DNA of 64,000 nt from Sphingomonadaceae bacterium (GTDB taxonomy: Bacteria; Pseudomonadota; Alphaproteobacteria; Sphingomonadales; Sphingomonadaceae). Location of the stretch: the NCBI GenBank assembly GCA_025359445.1, contig JANYGB010000051.1:1-64000 (forward strand), given 5' to 3'. Numbering within the stretch: position 1 is the stretch's first letter; each line of letters starts with the position of its first letter. A program made the position numbers and the translations under genes. This document shows positions 1 to 8,353 of this stretch, piece after piece. Below the pieces are notes generated by a model. The model was not told the origin of the DNA. It saw only the letters and a list, made by a program, of their open reading frames with translations, and searched no databases.

Positions 1-54
1 GCTAGTGGCCCGCTCCTACCCGGCCCGCCGCAATCCAAGCAGCGTGCCACCCGT

Positions 55-141
55 GCCCAGATGGCGGAATTGGTAGACGCACCAGCTTCAGGTGCTGGCG
101 CTCGCAAGGGCGTGGAGGTTCGAGTCCTCTTCTGGGCACCA
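55..141 (+). tRNA. tRNA-Leu (anticodon CAG)
   Basis: An 87-nt cloverleaf can be folded by eye. The acceptor strand GCCCAGA pairs with TCTGGGC and is followed by A and an encoded CCA. The anticodon stem CCAGC/GCTGG closes a seven-base loop TTCAGGT, so the anticodon is CAG. The extended variable arm and GGTTCGAGTCC T-arm fit a class II leucine tRNA. The gene's 3' end serves as the integration site of the element downstream. Confidence 0.97.
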
Positions 142-144
142 TTT
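124..144 (+). repeat. attL-like core: tRNA-Leu 3' end
   Basis: GTCCTCTTCTGG followed by G and CACCATTT spans the T-arm and acceptor 3' strand, CCA and three further bases. The same string, minus one G, recurs in direct orientation at 3814-3833. An integrase gene starts 165 bases away. This is the usual geometry of a tRNA-targeting integrative element that restores the tRNA end on insertion. Confidence 0.85.
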
Positions 145-255
145 GTTCTCCCGCGCATGTGCGCCGGAGCTTGAAAAACCCGCAGAACTCCGCTAGTAAC
201 TGAGCCACGGCCACCGCCGCGGTTCGCCCTCGTTCGCCATCAACCGCGACCTTTT

Positions 256-305
256 GGGGGCCAAGGTGGGGGCCACCCGAAACTCTAGAGATAAGTGGCC
301 CCCAC
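256..305. promoter_or_regulatory. Putative integrase arm-type binding sites, left end
   Basis: GGGGGCCA at 256-263 and GGGGGCCAC at 268-276 are direct repeats 12 bases apart. An inverted GTGGCCCCCAC follows at 295-305, four bases before the integrase start. The same pair with the same 12-base period is found at the other end of the element (3737-3756). The arrangement suggests arm sites for the N-terminal domain of the integrase and possible autoregulation of int. The function is inferred. Confidence 0.55.
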
Positions 306-308
306 TCG

Positions 309-1505
309 ATGGCGCTGACAGATATTGCAATTCGCGCGCTGGTCCACGGCGCCAAACCGATCAAGAGGGCAGACGAGAAGGGCCTGTTCCTCCTCCTGCA
401 ACCGTCAGGCGGAAAGCTCTGGCGGTTCAAGTACCGCTTCAACGGCAAGGAAAAGAAGCTGGGCCTCGGTCGCTATCCCGACGTTTCGCTGAAAGAAGCG
501 CGCAGGCGGCGAGACGAAGCGCGCCAAACGCTGGCGATGGGCACGGATCCTGGTGAAGAGAAGAAGCAGGTAGCGCTCGCTACGGCGCTCAATGCCGCAA
601 ATTCCTTCGAAGCGGTGGGAGAAGAGTATCTAGAGAAAATGTCGCGCGAAGGGCGTGAAGCCGTGACGATCAACAAGAGCCGTTGGCTAGCCTCCCTATT
701 TTCGACGAGCATCAAGCAATCACCGATCGCTTCCATCTCTCCGGCCGAGCTGCTCGCGTCACTCAAAGCAATTGAAGCAAAAGGACATCACGAAACGGCC
801 AGGCGCATGCGTTCGTTTGCTGGGCGCGTATTTCGCTACGCTATCGCGACTTCACGAGCGGAGCGTGACCCGTCAGCTGATTTGCGCGGGGCACTGATAA
901 CGCCTCGCGTCAAACATCACAGTGCTATCTTCGAACCTAAACGAGTAGGGCAGTTGCTTTGCTGCATCGACAATTATACCGGAAGTCCGCTTGTGCGATT
1001 GGCCTTGCAGTTGACTCCCCACGTGTTCGTTCGACCTGGAGAACTGCGCTCTGCCGAATGGAGCGAAATCGATCAGTCGAAAGCTATATGGACGATCCCG
1101 GCGGAAAAGATGAAAATGCGGCAGCCGCACCGCGTGCCATTGTCGACCCAAGCAATTGCAATTTTCGACTCAACCAAGGTACTAAGCGGCCACCAGCGCT
1201 ACATCTTCTCGTCGCTCTATTCCGGTCAGCGGCCTATGTCCGAGAATTCTATCAACATGGCGCTTCGCCGTATGGGATTTGGCAAAGACGAAATGACCGC
1301 ACATGGATTTCGATCGATGGCTAGCACATTGCTCAACGAGTCTGGTCTGTGGTCGCCCGATGCAATCGAAAAAGCTCTTGCGCATGATATCGGCAGTTCA
1401 GTGCGCGGGTCTTACCACCGTGGCAGCCATTGGGACGAACGGGTGCGAATGGCCCAATGGTGGTCTGACTATCTAGATCAGCTGCGAGACAGTGCAACTG
1501 GTTGA
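309..1505 (+). CDS. P4/CP4-57-family tyrosine integrase
   Basis: This 398-residue site-specific recombinase should integrate and excise the tRNA-Leu element. Residues 1-90 form the DUF4102-type arm-binding domain (LGLGRYPDVSLKEAR motif), about 100-190 the SAM-like core-binding domain, and about 200-385 the catalytic domain. Visible catalytic residues are Arg in FVRPGELRSAEW, the HGFRS (HxxR) box, LAHD, and the nucleophile Tyr in GSYHRG. The length is normal for the family. The gene lies immediately inside the tRNA-Leu 3' end and reads away from it, the standard arrangement. The start at 309 has only a weak ribosome-binding site and overlaps the putative arm-site region, so expression may be self-repressed. 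Confidence 0.93.
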   Translation: MALTDIAIRALVHGAKPIKRADEKGLFLLLQPSGGKLWRFKYRFNGKEKKLGLGRYPDVSLKEARRRRDEARQTLAMGTDPGEEKKQVALATALNAANSFEAVGEEYLEKMSREGREAVTINKSRWLASLFSTSIKQSPIASISPAELLASLKAIEAKGHHETARRMRSFAGRVFRYAIATSRAERDPSADLRGALITPRVKHHSAIFEPKRVGQLLCCIDNYTGSPLVRLALQLTPHVFVRPGELRSAEWSEIDQSKAIWTIPAEKMKMRQPHRVPLSTQAIAIFDSTKVLSGHQRYIFSSLYSGQRPMSENSINMALRRMGFGKDEMTAHGFRSMASTLLNESGLWSPDAIEKALAHDIGSSVRGSYHRGSHWDERVRMAQWWSDYLDQLRDSATG

Positions 1506-1519
1506 TAAATAGGTATAAT

Positions 1520-1548
1520 TTGACAAAAGCACAGCACTTTGCTATACT
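1520..1548 (+). promoter_or_regulatory. Near-consensus sigma-70 promoter for the second recombinase
   Basis: TTGACA (1520-1525) and TATACT (1543-1548) are separated by exactly 17 bases. Transcription would begin near 1555, just before a GTG codon in frame with the recombinase. This favours the ATG at 1597, preceded by AGTGAGG, as the start. Such a consensus promoter is conspicuous in a GC-rich alphaproteobacterial background and suggests transfer. Confidence 0.75.
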
Positions 1549-1596
1549 GATAGTGTGTCAACAGTTGGTTTGACGCTTCCACATAGTGAGGATCCC

Positions 1597-2175
1597 ATGA
1601 GTCGTTCAGCCCGTGTGCTGGCGCCAGGCGAGGTGCGTCGTATTTTGACACACGCGCGAAGGAGCGGTGCGCCACAACGTAATATCGTCATCGTCTTGCT
1701 TAGCTTCCGCGCCGGCCTGCGCGCTTGTGAAATCGCAGGCCTGACATGGCAAATGGTCACCAAGCCGGACGGTAGGCTCTCGGACTTGATCGAAGTCGAC
1801 GGCACCATAGCCAAAAATGGGCAACCCCGACGTTTACCAATGCACCCTCAGATACGGTCCGCGCTGGTTGCACTGCGAGCAATGACAACCGGAGCATCCG
1901 GTCCAGTTGTGCGATCGCGGCGCGGATCGCATATGACCCCGCGCAGCATCGTGAACTGGTTTGCAAGTGTCTATCGCGATTTAGGGTTTGCGGGATGCTC
2001 ATCGCACTCTGGGAGACGGACGTTTGTCACCCAGGCGGCGCGTCTGGTTGCGAAGACTGGTGGATCACTTCGCGACGTCCAGGAGCTCGCCGGGCACGCA
2101 AGCTTGAACATGACGGCGCGGTATGTCGCTGGTTCGACGGAGGCGCAGCGAAAGCTGGTGCGGTTGCTATGCTGA
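1597..2175 (+). CDS. Small tyrosine recombinase (catalytic domain only)
   Basis: A 192-residue protein from ATG 1597 (206 residues if the in-frame GTG at 1555 is used). It is essentially only the catalytic domain of a phage-type integrase: Arg in GLRACEIAGLTW, the HSGRRTF box (HxxR), LAGHASLNMTARY with the second His, and the Tyr nucleophile in ARYVAGS. There is no arm- or core-binding domain, so it may act with other DNA contacts or in an inversion or resolution role. A consensus promoter precedes it. Its stop overlaps the next gene's start (ATGCTGA), implying translational coupling. Its relation to the P4 integrase upstream is unknown. Confidence 0.85.
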   Translation: MSRSARVLAPGEVRRILTHARRSGAPQRNIVIVLLSFRAGLRACEIAGLTWQMVTKPDGRLSDLIEVDGTIAKNGQPRRLPMHPQIRSALVALRAMTTGASGPVVRSRRGSHMTPRSIVNWFASVYRDLGFAGCSSHSGRRTFVTQAARLVAKTGGSLRDVQELAGHASLNMTARYVAGSTEAQRKLVRLLC

Positions 2176-2840
2176 GCGTGAATCGCTTCCGCCGACTTGA
2201 GGCCGCGCTCCGTCGCCGCGGCTATGGACCAACGATCGAATGGTCGGAGATCATACAACCACCAAACGACGCCGATGATTTCGCCGAGCGTACCATTTAC
2301 GTTATCCTCAACTCGGGTTTTCGCAACAGCGTCGCCGAACCGATCTATCATCGTTGCGTTGCCGCGCTTCGGACAGGTCTGAGTGCAACCACTGTGTTTA
2401 GGCATCCGGGTAAGGCGCCCGCAATCGACACAATCTGGCAAGCGCGCGAAGCGCTGTTCGAAGAATACGGACGGGCAACTGACCCTATCGCCTTTCTCGA
2501 GGAAATTCGTTGGATCGGGCCAGTCACCGCACTTCACCTCGGCAAGAACCTCGGTCTTCAACATGCAAAGCCCGATGTTCACATGGAGCGTCTCGCGCGC
2601 CACGACAAAACAACGACCGCCAAGCTTTGCGAGCGCTTGGCCCGCGCGACCGGATACCGCGTAGCGACCATCGACACTTTGCTTTGGAAGGCCTGCGAGT
2701 CCGGCTTGCTCAAATCGGCGGTATACGAACGCCACGGTTGGACTGCTGCCATAAGCGCTGAAGTTTCGAACGAAGCCTGGCAACCAATAATGAGCGACGG
2801 GTACAAAGCGCTCACTGCGGAACCCGCACCTAGCGAGTAA
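2169..2840 (+). CDS. Helix-hairpin-helix DNA-glycosylase-like protein
   Basis: The start is set at ATG 2169 because it overlaps the recombinase stop (ATGCTGA), giving 223 residues. The C-terminal half resembles the HhH-GPD fold of base-excision glycosylases: a hairpin around IRWIGPVTALHLGKNLG, then KPDVHMERLA, where the Asp sits at the position of the catalytic Asp in Nth/MutY/AlkA-like enzymes. I see no iron-sulfur cysteine cluster. A specific substrate cannot be named. Co-translation with a recombinase inside a mobile element suggests repair during integration or a defence role. The fold call is moderately secure; the role is inference. Confidence 0.6.
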   Translation: MLSVNRFRRLEAALRRRGYGPTIEWSEIIQPPNDADDFAERTIYVILNSGFRNSVAEPIYHRCVAALRTGLSATTVFRHPGKAPAIDTIWQAREALFEEYGRATDPIAFLEEIRWIGPVTALHLGKNLGLQHAKPDVHMERLARHDKTTTAKLCERLARATGYRVATIDTLLWKACESGLLKSAVYERHGWTAAISAEVSNEAWQPIMSDGYKALTAEPAPSE

Positions 2841-2951
2841 GCCACCCCCAATTCCAAGAATATCAAACTCTGCAGCTTTCGCCAACGTCGGGCGCGGGTT
2901 GCGAAGCCGTGCGCGCGGAACGCGCAATCAATCACAATCAGGAGAACAACA

Positions 2952-3674
2952 ATGACCAATCAAGTGCATTCACTTGCCGACCATCAACAGGTCCCCCGCG
3001 CCGAGCGCATTGGGCGGCTCAACGACGCGCTGCGCAAGAGTGGCCAAGGCGGCGTGATCGTCGTTACGCGGGGGGTCCGAACACTGCCGGGGTTCGACGC
3101 CGAGACGTTGCTCACCATGCTGCAGCTGGCGAACGACTTCGACCCCGACAAAGACCCCCACGGCGAACGCGACTTTGGTAGTTTGGAATGTAGTGACGGC
3201 AACGACCTCCTTTGGAAGATCGATTATTACGACACCGACATGACTTATGCTTCGCCCGATCCCGCAGACCCAGCTGTAACCAAGAGGGTGCTGAGCGTCA
3301 TGCTGGCGTGTGAGTATTATCAGCGCGAGGCGATAGATTTTAAGCTTCGCGAGCTGGTGGGTAAACAGCTGTGGCACGCTTACCGGCACTTCGTGCCAGC
3401 GCCTCTGCTTGATGGATTTCTCAAGCAATGTACCAATCGCAAACTGAAGCATTCGACTCGTGAGCCCGCGTCTGTTGAGCCCGGCTTTGAAGATTGGATC
3501 GTCGATAACCTATTGCAAGATCCCGACGCGCTGGAGAAGCGGAACGAGGCCTATCCTCACAAGCTCTTGGGTCGATACGAGCGTGAACACGAGATCGCAG
3601 AAGCGCGGGATGCAGCGCGCGCGAGCGAAGCGGCTTCTTGGGAAGACGACGAAGATGACGACGGTTGGGATTAG
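2952..3674 (+). CDS. DUF3768 domain protein
   Basis: A 240-residue soluble protein preceded by a clear ribosome-binding site (AGGAG at 2940-2944). Residues ~17-125 match my recollection of the DUF3768 signature: RIGRLNDALR near the start, VVTRGV, a FDPDKDPHGERDFG stretch and WKIDYYD, then DPADPAVTKRVLSVMLACEY. This family is common on rhizobial and sphingomonad plasmids and islands and has no established function. The remainder (~125-240) is charged, ending in an acidic tail (EDDEDDDGWD). It is the last gene before the right att site, so it is accessory cargo. Confidence 0.75.
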   Translation: MTNQVHSLADHQQVPRAERIGRLNDALRKSGQGGVIVVTRGVRTLPGFDAETLLTMLQLANDFDPDKDPHGERDFGSLECSDGNDLLWKIDYYDTDMTYASPDPADPAVTKRVLSVMLACEYYQREAIDFKLRELVGKQLWHAYRHFVPAPLLDGFLKQCTNRKLKHSTREPASVEPGFEDWIVDNLLQDPDALEKRNEAYPHKLLGRYEREHEIAEARDAARASEAASWEDDEDDDGWD

Positions 3675-3736
3675 GCAACGCCAAACGTTGTAATTCAGGA
3701 GCTTACGCCATCGTACCATCCGATCAAGGGACTAGC

Positions 3737-3756
3737 GGGGGCCACATTGGGGGCCC
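3737..3756. promoter_or_regulatory. Putative integrase arm-type sites, right end
   Basis: GGGGGCCAC (3737-3745) and GGGGGCCC (3749-3756) repeat with a 12-base period, like the pair at 256-276 by the left end. They lie within the 311-base stretch between the DUF3768 stop and the methyltransferase remnant, which otherwise holds only the att core and AT-rich DNA. The role is inferred from symmetry. Confidence 0.5.
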
Positions 3757-3813
3757 AAATTTTAACGCCAAGCATAACTCACTGCTATTAAAAGATATTT
3801 CCACTATATATGG

Positions 3814-3833
3814 GTCCTCTTCTGGCACCATTT
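3814..3833 (+). repeat. attR-like core (tRNA-Leu 3' end copy)
   Basis: GTCCTCTTCTGG plus CACCATTT repeats the tRNA-Leu 3' end at 124-144 in direct orientation, with one G of the GGG run missing. There is no tRNA body here. It marks the right boundary of a ~3.69 kb element. The single-base difference means the copy would not restore a perfect acceptor stem, so excision through it could damage the tRNA. Confidence 0.8.
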
Positions 3834-3985
3834 CTTTTGACGTTGCGCGCTATTGGCCCTTCGGGGCGGGGGATTTGGCGAACTTTGTTATCTTTGGGCG
3901 GGTTTAGTTGATGAAACTCATGCGCGGAGTGTTCTTGCGGAGGCTTCCTGTCCTCGGGATGAGGAAAGGCGGCGCGAAGGTAGCA

Positions 3986-5531
3986 GGGTCGCCGAAGTGG
4001 CGATGTGGATGATGGACCATATCGCCAACAACGCGATCAACGAGGCGTTCCGGCTCAACTATGCCCGCATCCCGCTGAAAGACAGGGCGCATATCCTGCA
4101 TGGCGATGCGCTGGAGGCGGACTGGTCCGCGCTGCTCCCGCCTGGGAAATGCAGTTACATCATGGGTAACCCGCCGTTTGTGGGACAGAGCTTGCAGACG
4201 CCAGTGCAGCGGCAGCAAATGGCGCGTATTCTTGATGCGGCGAGCGGGAAAGCTGGATCGCTTGACTATGTGGCGGCATGGTTCGTGAAAGCGGGCCGGT
4301 ATTGCCAGGCAAACCATCGAATTCGCATCGCCTTTGTCGCAACAAACTCCATTTGCCAAGGTGTGCAAGTGGCGCAGCTCTGGCCCCAACTTTTCGATCG
4401 TTTTGGTTTGGAGATTTTCTTTGCTCACCGCACTTTTAGCTGGGGCAGTGAAGCGCGCGGCAAGGCTCACGTTTATGTCGTAATTGTTGGACTCGTTCAT
4501 CGCGAGCATGAGCCCAATGAAAAACGATTGTTTAGTTATCCAGATATCAAAGGCGGTCCCGTGGAAACACGACAGGCTGCAATTTCGGCTTATTTGGTTG
4601 ACGCAAAGGGAACCGCAAACCGGCATATGGTCGTGACGGAATCATCTCGGCCACTCTGTGATGTCCCAACGATTCTCTACGGGAGCAAACCGGTTGACGG
4701 CGGACATTTGATCCTTTCCGCAACGGACCGAGCGGCTCTTTTACGGCATTATCCGACGGCCAAGAATCTAATAAGGAAACTGTTGGTGCTGATGAATTCT
4801 TGAATGGGGGTGAGCGTTGGTGCCTTTGGTTGGCTGAGGCCGAGCCAAGCCTTCTGCGGTCCATCCCACCCATTCGCGAGCGATTGTTGGCCGTTCGCAG
4901 CTTCCGTTTGGCGAGCAAGAAGGTTCCAACGCAGAAGGCGGCGGAACGTCCCGCGGAATTTGCCGAAATGCGTCAGCCGCCGGGAAGTTATGTTGTTATC
5001 CGGATGCACACATCTGAAACGCGAACTTATGTTCCACTCGGATTTTTTGGACCAAAGGACATTGTCCATAATAGCTGCACCTGTGTGCCCGGCGCAGGGC
5101 TTTTTGAGTTCGGTATCATTTCGTCTTTGCTGCATATGGAGTGGCTTCGTCACGTCGGTGGGCGGCTCGAAAGCAGATATCGTTACGCAAACACCCTCGT
5201 TTACAACACCTTCCCTTGGCCTGAAACCACCCCAGCCCAGCGCGCCAAAATCGAAGCACTCGCCCAAGCCGTGCTCGATGACCGCGCCGCCTATCCCACT
5301 TGCAGTCTGGCCGATCTCTACGATCCCGACACCATGCCGCCGCCGCTGCGCAAGGCGCACGCCGCGCTCGATCTGGCGGTGGACCGGCTCTACCGCGCCG
5401 CGCCCTTCGCCAGCGACCGAGACCGGGTCGAGCAACTGTTCGGGCGCTATGAAGCGCTGGTCAATCCGCTGGAGCATGAAGCGATACGGCAGAACCGGCG
5501 GGTTAATCGCAAGCGGGGTTCGGGCATGTAA
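3986..5531 (+). pseudogene. DNA adenine methyltransferase remnant (MmeI-like/COG1002), truncated and frameshifted
   Basis: The first readable block, RVAEVAMWMMDHI, and the catalytic NPPF box (IMGNPPFVG, ~4163-4190) are typical of large class I N6-adenine methyltransferases of type IIG/BREX-like systems, which are normally 900 residues or more. Everything before the RVAEVAMWMM block is missing. One reading frame runs to a stop at 4801. The protein then continues in another frame (GADEFLNGGERWCLW) to 5531, so one base appears lost near 4780-4785. The C-terminal target-recognition part (FPWPETTPAQRAKIEALAQ) is complete. It sits directly outside the attR-like site and is probably debris of an older island. 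Confidence 0.8.
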
Positions 5532-5548
5532 GTTTCGCTCCAGATAAG

Positions 5549-5698
5549 AGTCTCCCCCCGCTGGGGGAGGTGGCCCGCCGCAGGTGGGTCGGAGGGGGGC
5601 TAGCAAGCGAGCGCGCGATGGCGAGCAGCCGCTACTGCGGCTTTTTGTGGTTGTGCCCCTTCCGTCTCGCTGCGCGAGCCCCCCCAGAGGGGGAGACG
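5549..5698. repeat. Intergenic palindromic repeat (family D)
   Basis: The 443-base gap 5532-5974 contains no convincing gene. A hairpin arm with CTCCCCCCGCTGGGGGAG (5552-5569) is matched by CCCCCCAGAGGGGGAGAC near 5680-5697, with GC-rich sequence between. This resembles dispersed palindromes of alphaproteobacterial genomes. A related but not identical block lies at 17881-18024. The rest of the gap is GC-rich, with no clear promoter seen before the glycosyltransferase gene. Confidence 0.6.
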
Positions 5699-5974
5699 CT
5701 TGGTGGGATGGGACCACTGGCCTGTGCCCCTCCACCATGCAAGAGCATGGTCCCGCTGGCGCTGCGCGCCCTCTTCGAGTCGCCCGGCACGGGGAGGAAC
5801 TGCGCCGAGTCGCACTCCATCTCACCCGATTTCCCCCGCAATTGCTGCATTGCAGCACGCATCTAGGCCATGCTTGTCGCTGTAATTGCTCATTTCATCG
5901 ATTCCAGTGTGCAATTGCGGAACGATATGTCAGCTTCCGGGTTTGAGAGGCAGCACGCGTATTTGGGGTGACCG

Positions 5975-8353
5975 ATGTACCAGGACTGCAAACTCGTTAT
6001 CGATCCCGCAGCAGACCTTGCTGCCCAGCCGGCAACCGCTTCGGTTGTTTCGCTGTTTTTCGCGCAGCCCAAGCCTACCCCGGCGGGCGCGGCGCAGCTG
6101 CGGCTGGCGATGATCGGGACGTATGTGCCGCGCAAATGCGGGATCGCCACGTTCACCCATGACGTGACCGAGCAGCTGCGCCGGTTCGAAAGCGATATCG
6201 CGACGACGGTGTATGCGCTGGATGCAGCCGAGCGCCACGGCGATTATGCGGCAGGCATTGTGCCGATCGACCAGACCAGCCGCGAGGCCTATCTTGGCGC
6301 GGCGCGGGCGATCAACGAGAGCGGCGCTTCGGCGGTGTGGCTCCAGCACGAATTCGGGATCTTTGGCGGGCATGACGGCGATCTGGTGCTTGAACTGGTC
6401 GATGCGCTGGCCGCGCCGCTGGTCGTCACGTTTCACACCGTGCTGAGCGCGCCTTCGGGCAACCAGCGCCGCATTGTCGAACATCTGCTGACCCGCGCCA
6501 GCCGCGTTATGGTGATGTCGGCGCACGGCCGCGAGCTGCTGATCGAGCGCTATGATGCTGCGCCCGAGCTGATCGAAGTGATTGCGCACGGCGCGCCTGA
6601 CCGGCCGTTTGGACGCGAGGCGGAATTCAAGGCGAAGCTGGGCATTGCACACCAGAACGTGCTGATGACCTTTGGGCTGATCGGGCCGGGCAAGGGGCTT
6701 GAGCAAGTGATCGCGGCGCTGCCGGCGGTGGTCGCGAGCTATCCCGATACGGTTTACCGGATCGTCGGCGCGACGCATCCCAACTTGATCGCCAGCCACG
6801 GCGAAAGCTACCGCGAAGGACTGATGGCCCGGGCTGAGGAGCTGGGCGTGGCGGATCACGTGGTGTGGGACAACCGCTTCCTCGATACGCCCGAGCTGCT
6901 TGACCAGCTGGAGGCCTGCGACATCTATCTGACCCCGTACGGCAACTTGCAGCAAGCCACTTCGGGCACGCTGAGCTATGCGGTGGCGCTGGGCAAGGCT
7001 GTGGTCTCCACGCCCTATGTCCATGCCCGCGAGCTGCTCGCGGACGGCGTGGGCGTGCTGGTCGAAGCGGGTTCGAGCGAGGCGATTGCCGATGCGGTGA
7101 TCGCGCTGCTGGCCGATCGGAGCCGGCTCGATGCCACCAAGGCGCGCGCTTACGCCGCCGGGCGCAAGACGATCTGGCCGCAATTTGCCGCCGCGACCGC
7201 CAGCCTGCTGCGCCGCGCGGTGGTCCGCCCGGTGATCGACATGCCGCTGAATGCCGCCCCCGGGCTCACCGGGTTCCTCAGCATGTGCGACGGGACCGGG
7301 ATGATGCAGCACGCGATCGGCATCGTGGCCGACCGCCGCCACGGCTATTGCCTGGATGATAACGCCCGCGCGCTGATGCTGATGAACCACGCCGCCGGGG
7401 TCAGCGAGGCCGAGCGGCTGGGGTGGAGCAGCACTTTTGCGAGCTTCGTCCAGCATGCGTGGAACCAGGATGACGGCCACTTCCGCAACTTCATGTCGTT
7501 TGAACGGACCTGGCTTGAAAGCAAGGGTTCGGACGATTCCAACGGGCGCGCATTGTGGGCGTTGGGTGATACTGCCGCGCATTCGCCGGTGGCCGGGTTG
7601 CAGGCCTGGGCGCTCGAATGGTTCGATGTGACCTTGCGCACGCTGGTTTCAACCGACAGTCCGCGCGCGCTGGGGTTCGGGATGCTCGGCGCGGCGCTGG
7701 TGCAGCGCCAAACCGGCGGGCATACCGGGGCCGAGGCCTTGCTCCAGCGCGGCGGCGATCTGCTGCACCGCCTGCTCGCCAGCTCGCGCCGGCCCGACTG
7801 GGCATGGTTCGAAGCGGTGCTGGGCTATGATAATCCGCGCCTGGCGCAAGCACTGATCGAGGCCGGGCACGTGCTCGGCCGCGCTGATTGGCTTGAAGAG
7901 GGCCTGGCGACGCTGGGCTGGGTTGCGCAGCGGCAAACCTCGGCCAGCGGGCTGTTCCGCCCGGTCGGTTCGGAAAGCTTCGGGCTCACCCACGATCAAC
8001 GGCCGTTCGACCAGCAGCCCCTGGAAGCCCAGGCGGCGATCGAGGCTTGCGCGGCGGCTTATGCGGTCAACCCCGATCCGCGTTGGCTTGCCCATGCCGA
8101 GGCCGCCTATGCGTGGTTCTTTGGCGCGAACGATCGCGGGGCCATCCTGGCAGATATCGCTACCGGTCGTTGCCGCGACGGGGTAACGCCGCGCGGCGCA
8201 AATGCGAACTGCGGGGCCGAATCGATCCTTGCATTGCAGCTGGCGCACGTCACGATGTGCAAATTGGGTGCAGCGCGGCCAAAGATTCGCGGACAGGGGA
8301 TTGAGTTTGCTGGACATGAAGGACCATCTGGCGGCGCAGTTGCGCATCCATGA
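5975..8353 (+). CDS. Two-domain GT4-type glycosyltransferase
   Basis: A 792-residue cytoplasmic protein. Residues ~40-400 are a GT-B fold, GT4-like glycosyltransferase: N-terminal MIGTYVPRKCGIATFT, LQHEFGIFGGHDG, then GLIGPGKGLEQVIAALP, and the nucleotide-sugar-binding region around ATSGTLSYAVALGKAVVSTPY. The C-terminal ~380 residues are Ala/Trp-rich helical repeats (DDNARALMLMNH, DSNGRALWALGDT) like an alpha/alpha-toroid glycoside-processing domain. The gene overlaps the GH130 gene, so the products probably act on the same glycan. Pairing of such a transferase with a GH130 enzyme suggests a mannose-containing oligosaccharide, but the substrate is not determined here. Confidence 0.85.
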   Translation: MYQDCKLVIDPAADLAAQPATASVVSLFFAQPKPTPAGAAQLRLAMIGTYVPRKCGIATFTHDVTEQLRRFESDIATTVYALDAAERHGDYAAGIVPIDQTSREAYLGAARAINESGASAVWLQHEFGIFGGHDGDLVLELVDALAAPLVVTFHTVLSAPSGNQRRIVEHLLTRASRVMVMSAHGRELLIERYDAAPELIEVIAHGAPDRPFGREAEFKAKLGIAHQNVLMTFGLIGPGKGLEQVIAALPAVVASYPDTVYRIVGATHPNLIASHGESYREGLMARAEELGVADHVVWDNRFLDTPELLDQLEACDIYLTPYGNLQQATSGTLSYAVALGKAVVSTPYVHARELLADGVGVLVEAGSSEAIADAVIALLADRSRLDATKARAYAAGRKTIWPQFAAATASLLRRAVVRPVIDMPLNAAPGLTGFLSMCDGTGMMQHAIGIVADRRHGYCLDDNARALMLMNHAAGVSEAERLGWSSTFASFVQHAWNQDDGHFRNFMSFERTWLESKGSDDSNGRALWALGDTAAHSPVAGLQAWALEWFDVTLRTLVSTDSPRALGFGMLGAALVQRQTGGHTGAEALLQRGGDLLHRLLASSRRPDWAWFEAVLGYDNPRLAQALIEAGHVLGRADWLEEGLATLGWVAQRQTSASGLFRPVGSESFGLTHDQRPFDQQPLEAQAAIEACAAAYAVNPDPRWLAHAEAAYAWFFGANDRGAILADIATGRCRDGVTPRGANANCGAESILALQLAHVTMCKLGAARPKIRGQGIEFAGHEGPSGGAVAHP

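Noticed and set aside
5930..7582. Long minus-strand frame (about 550 codons) opposite the glycosyltransferase
   Set aside because: It has an Arg/His/Gly-rich low-complexity composition and no recognisable motifs, while the plus strand carries clear GT4 motifs; it is an antisense shadow of GC-rich DNA.
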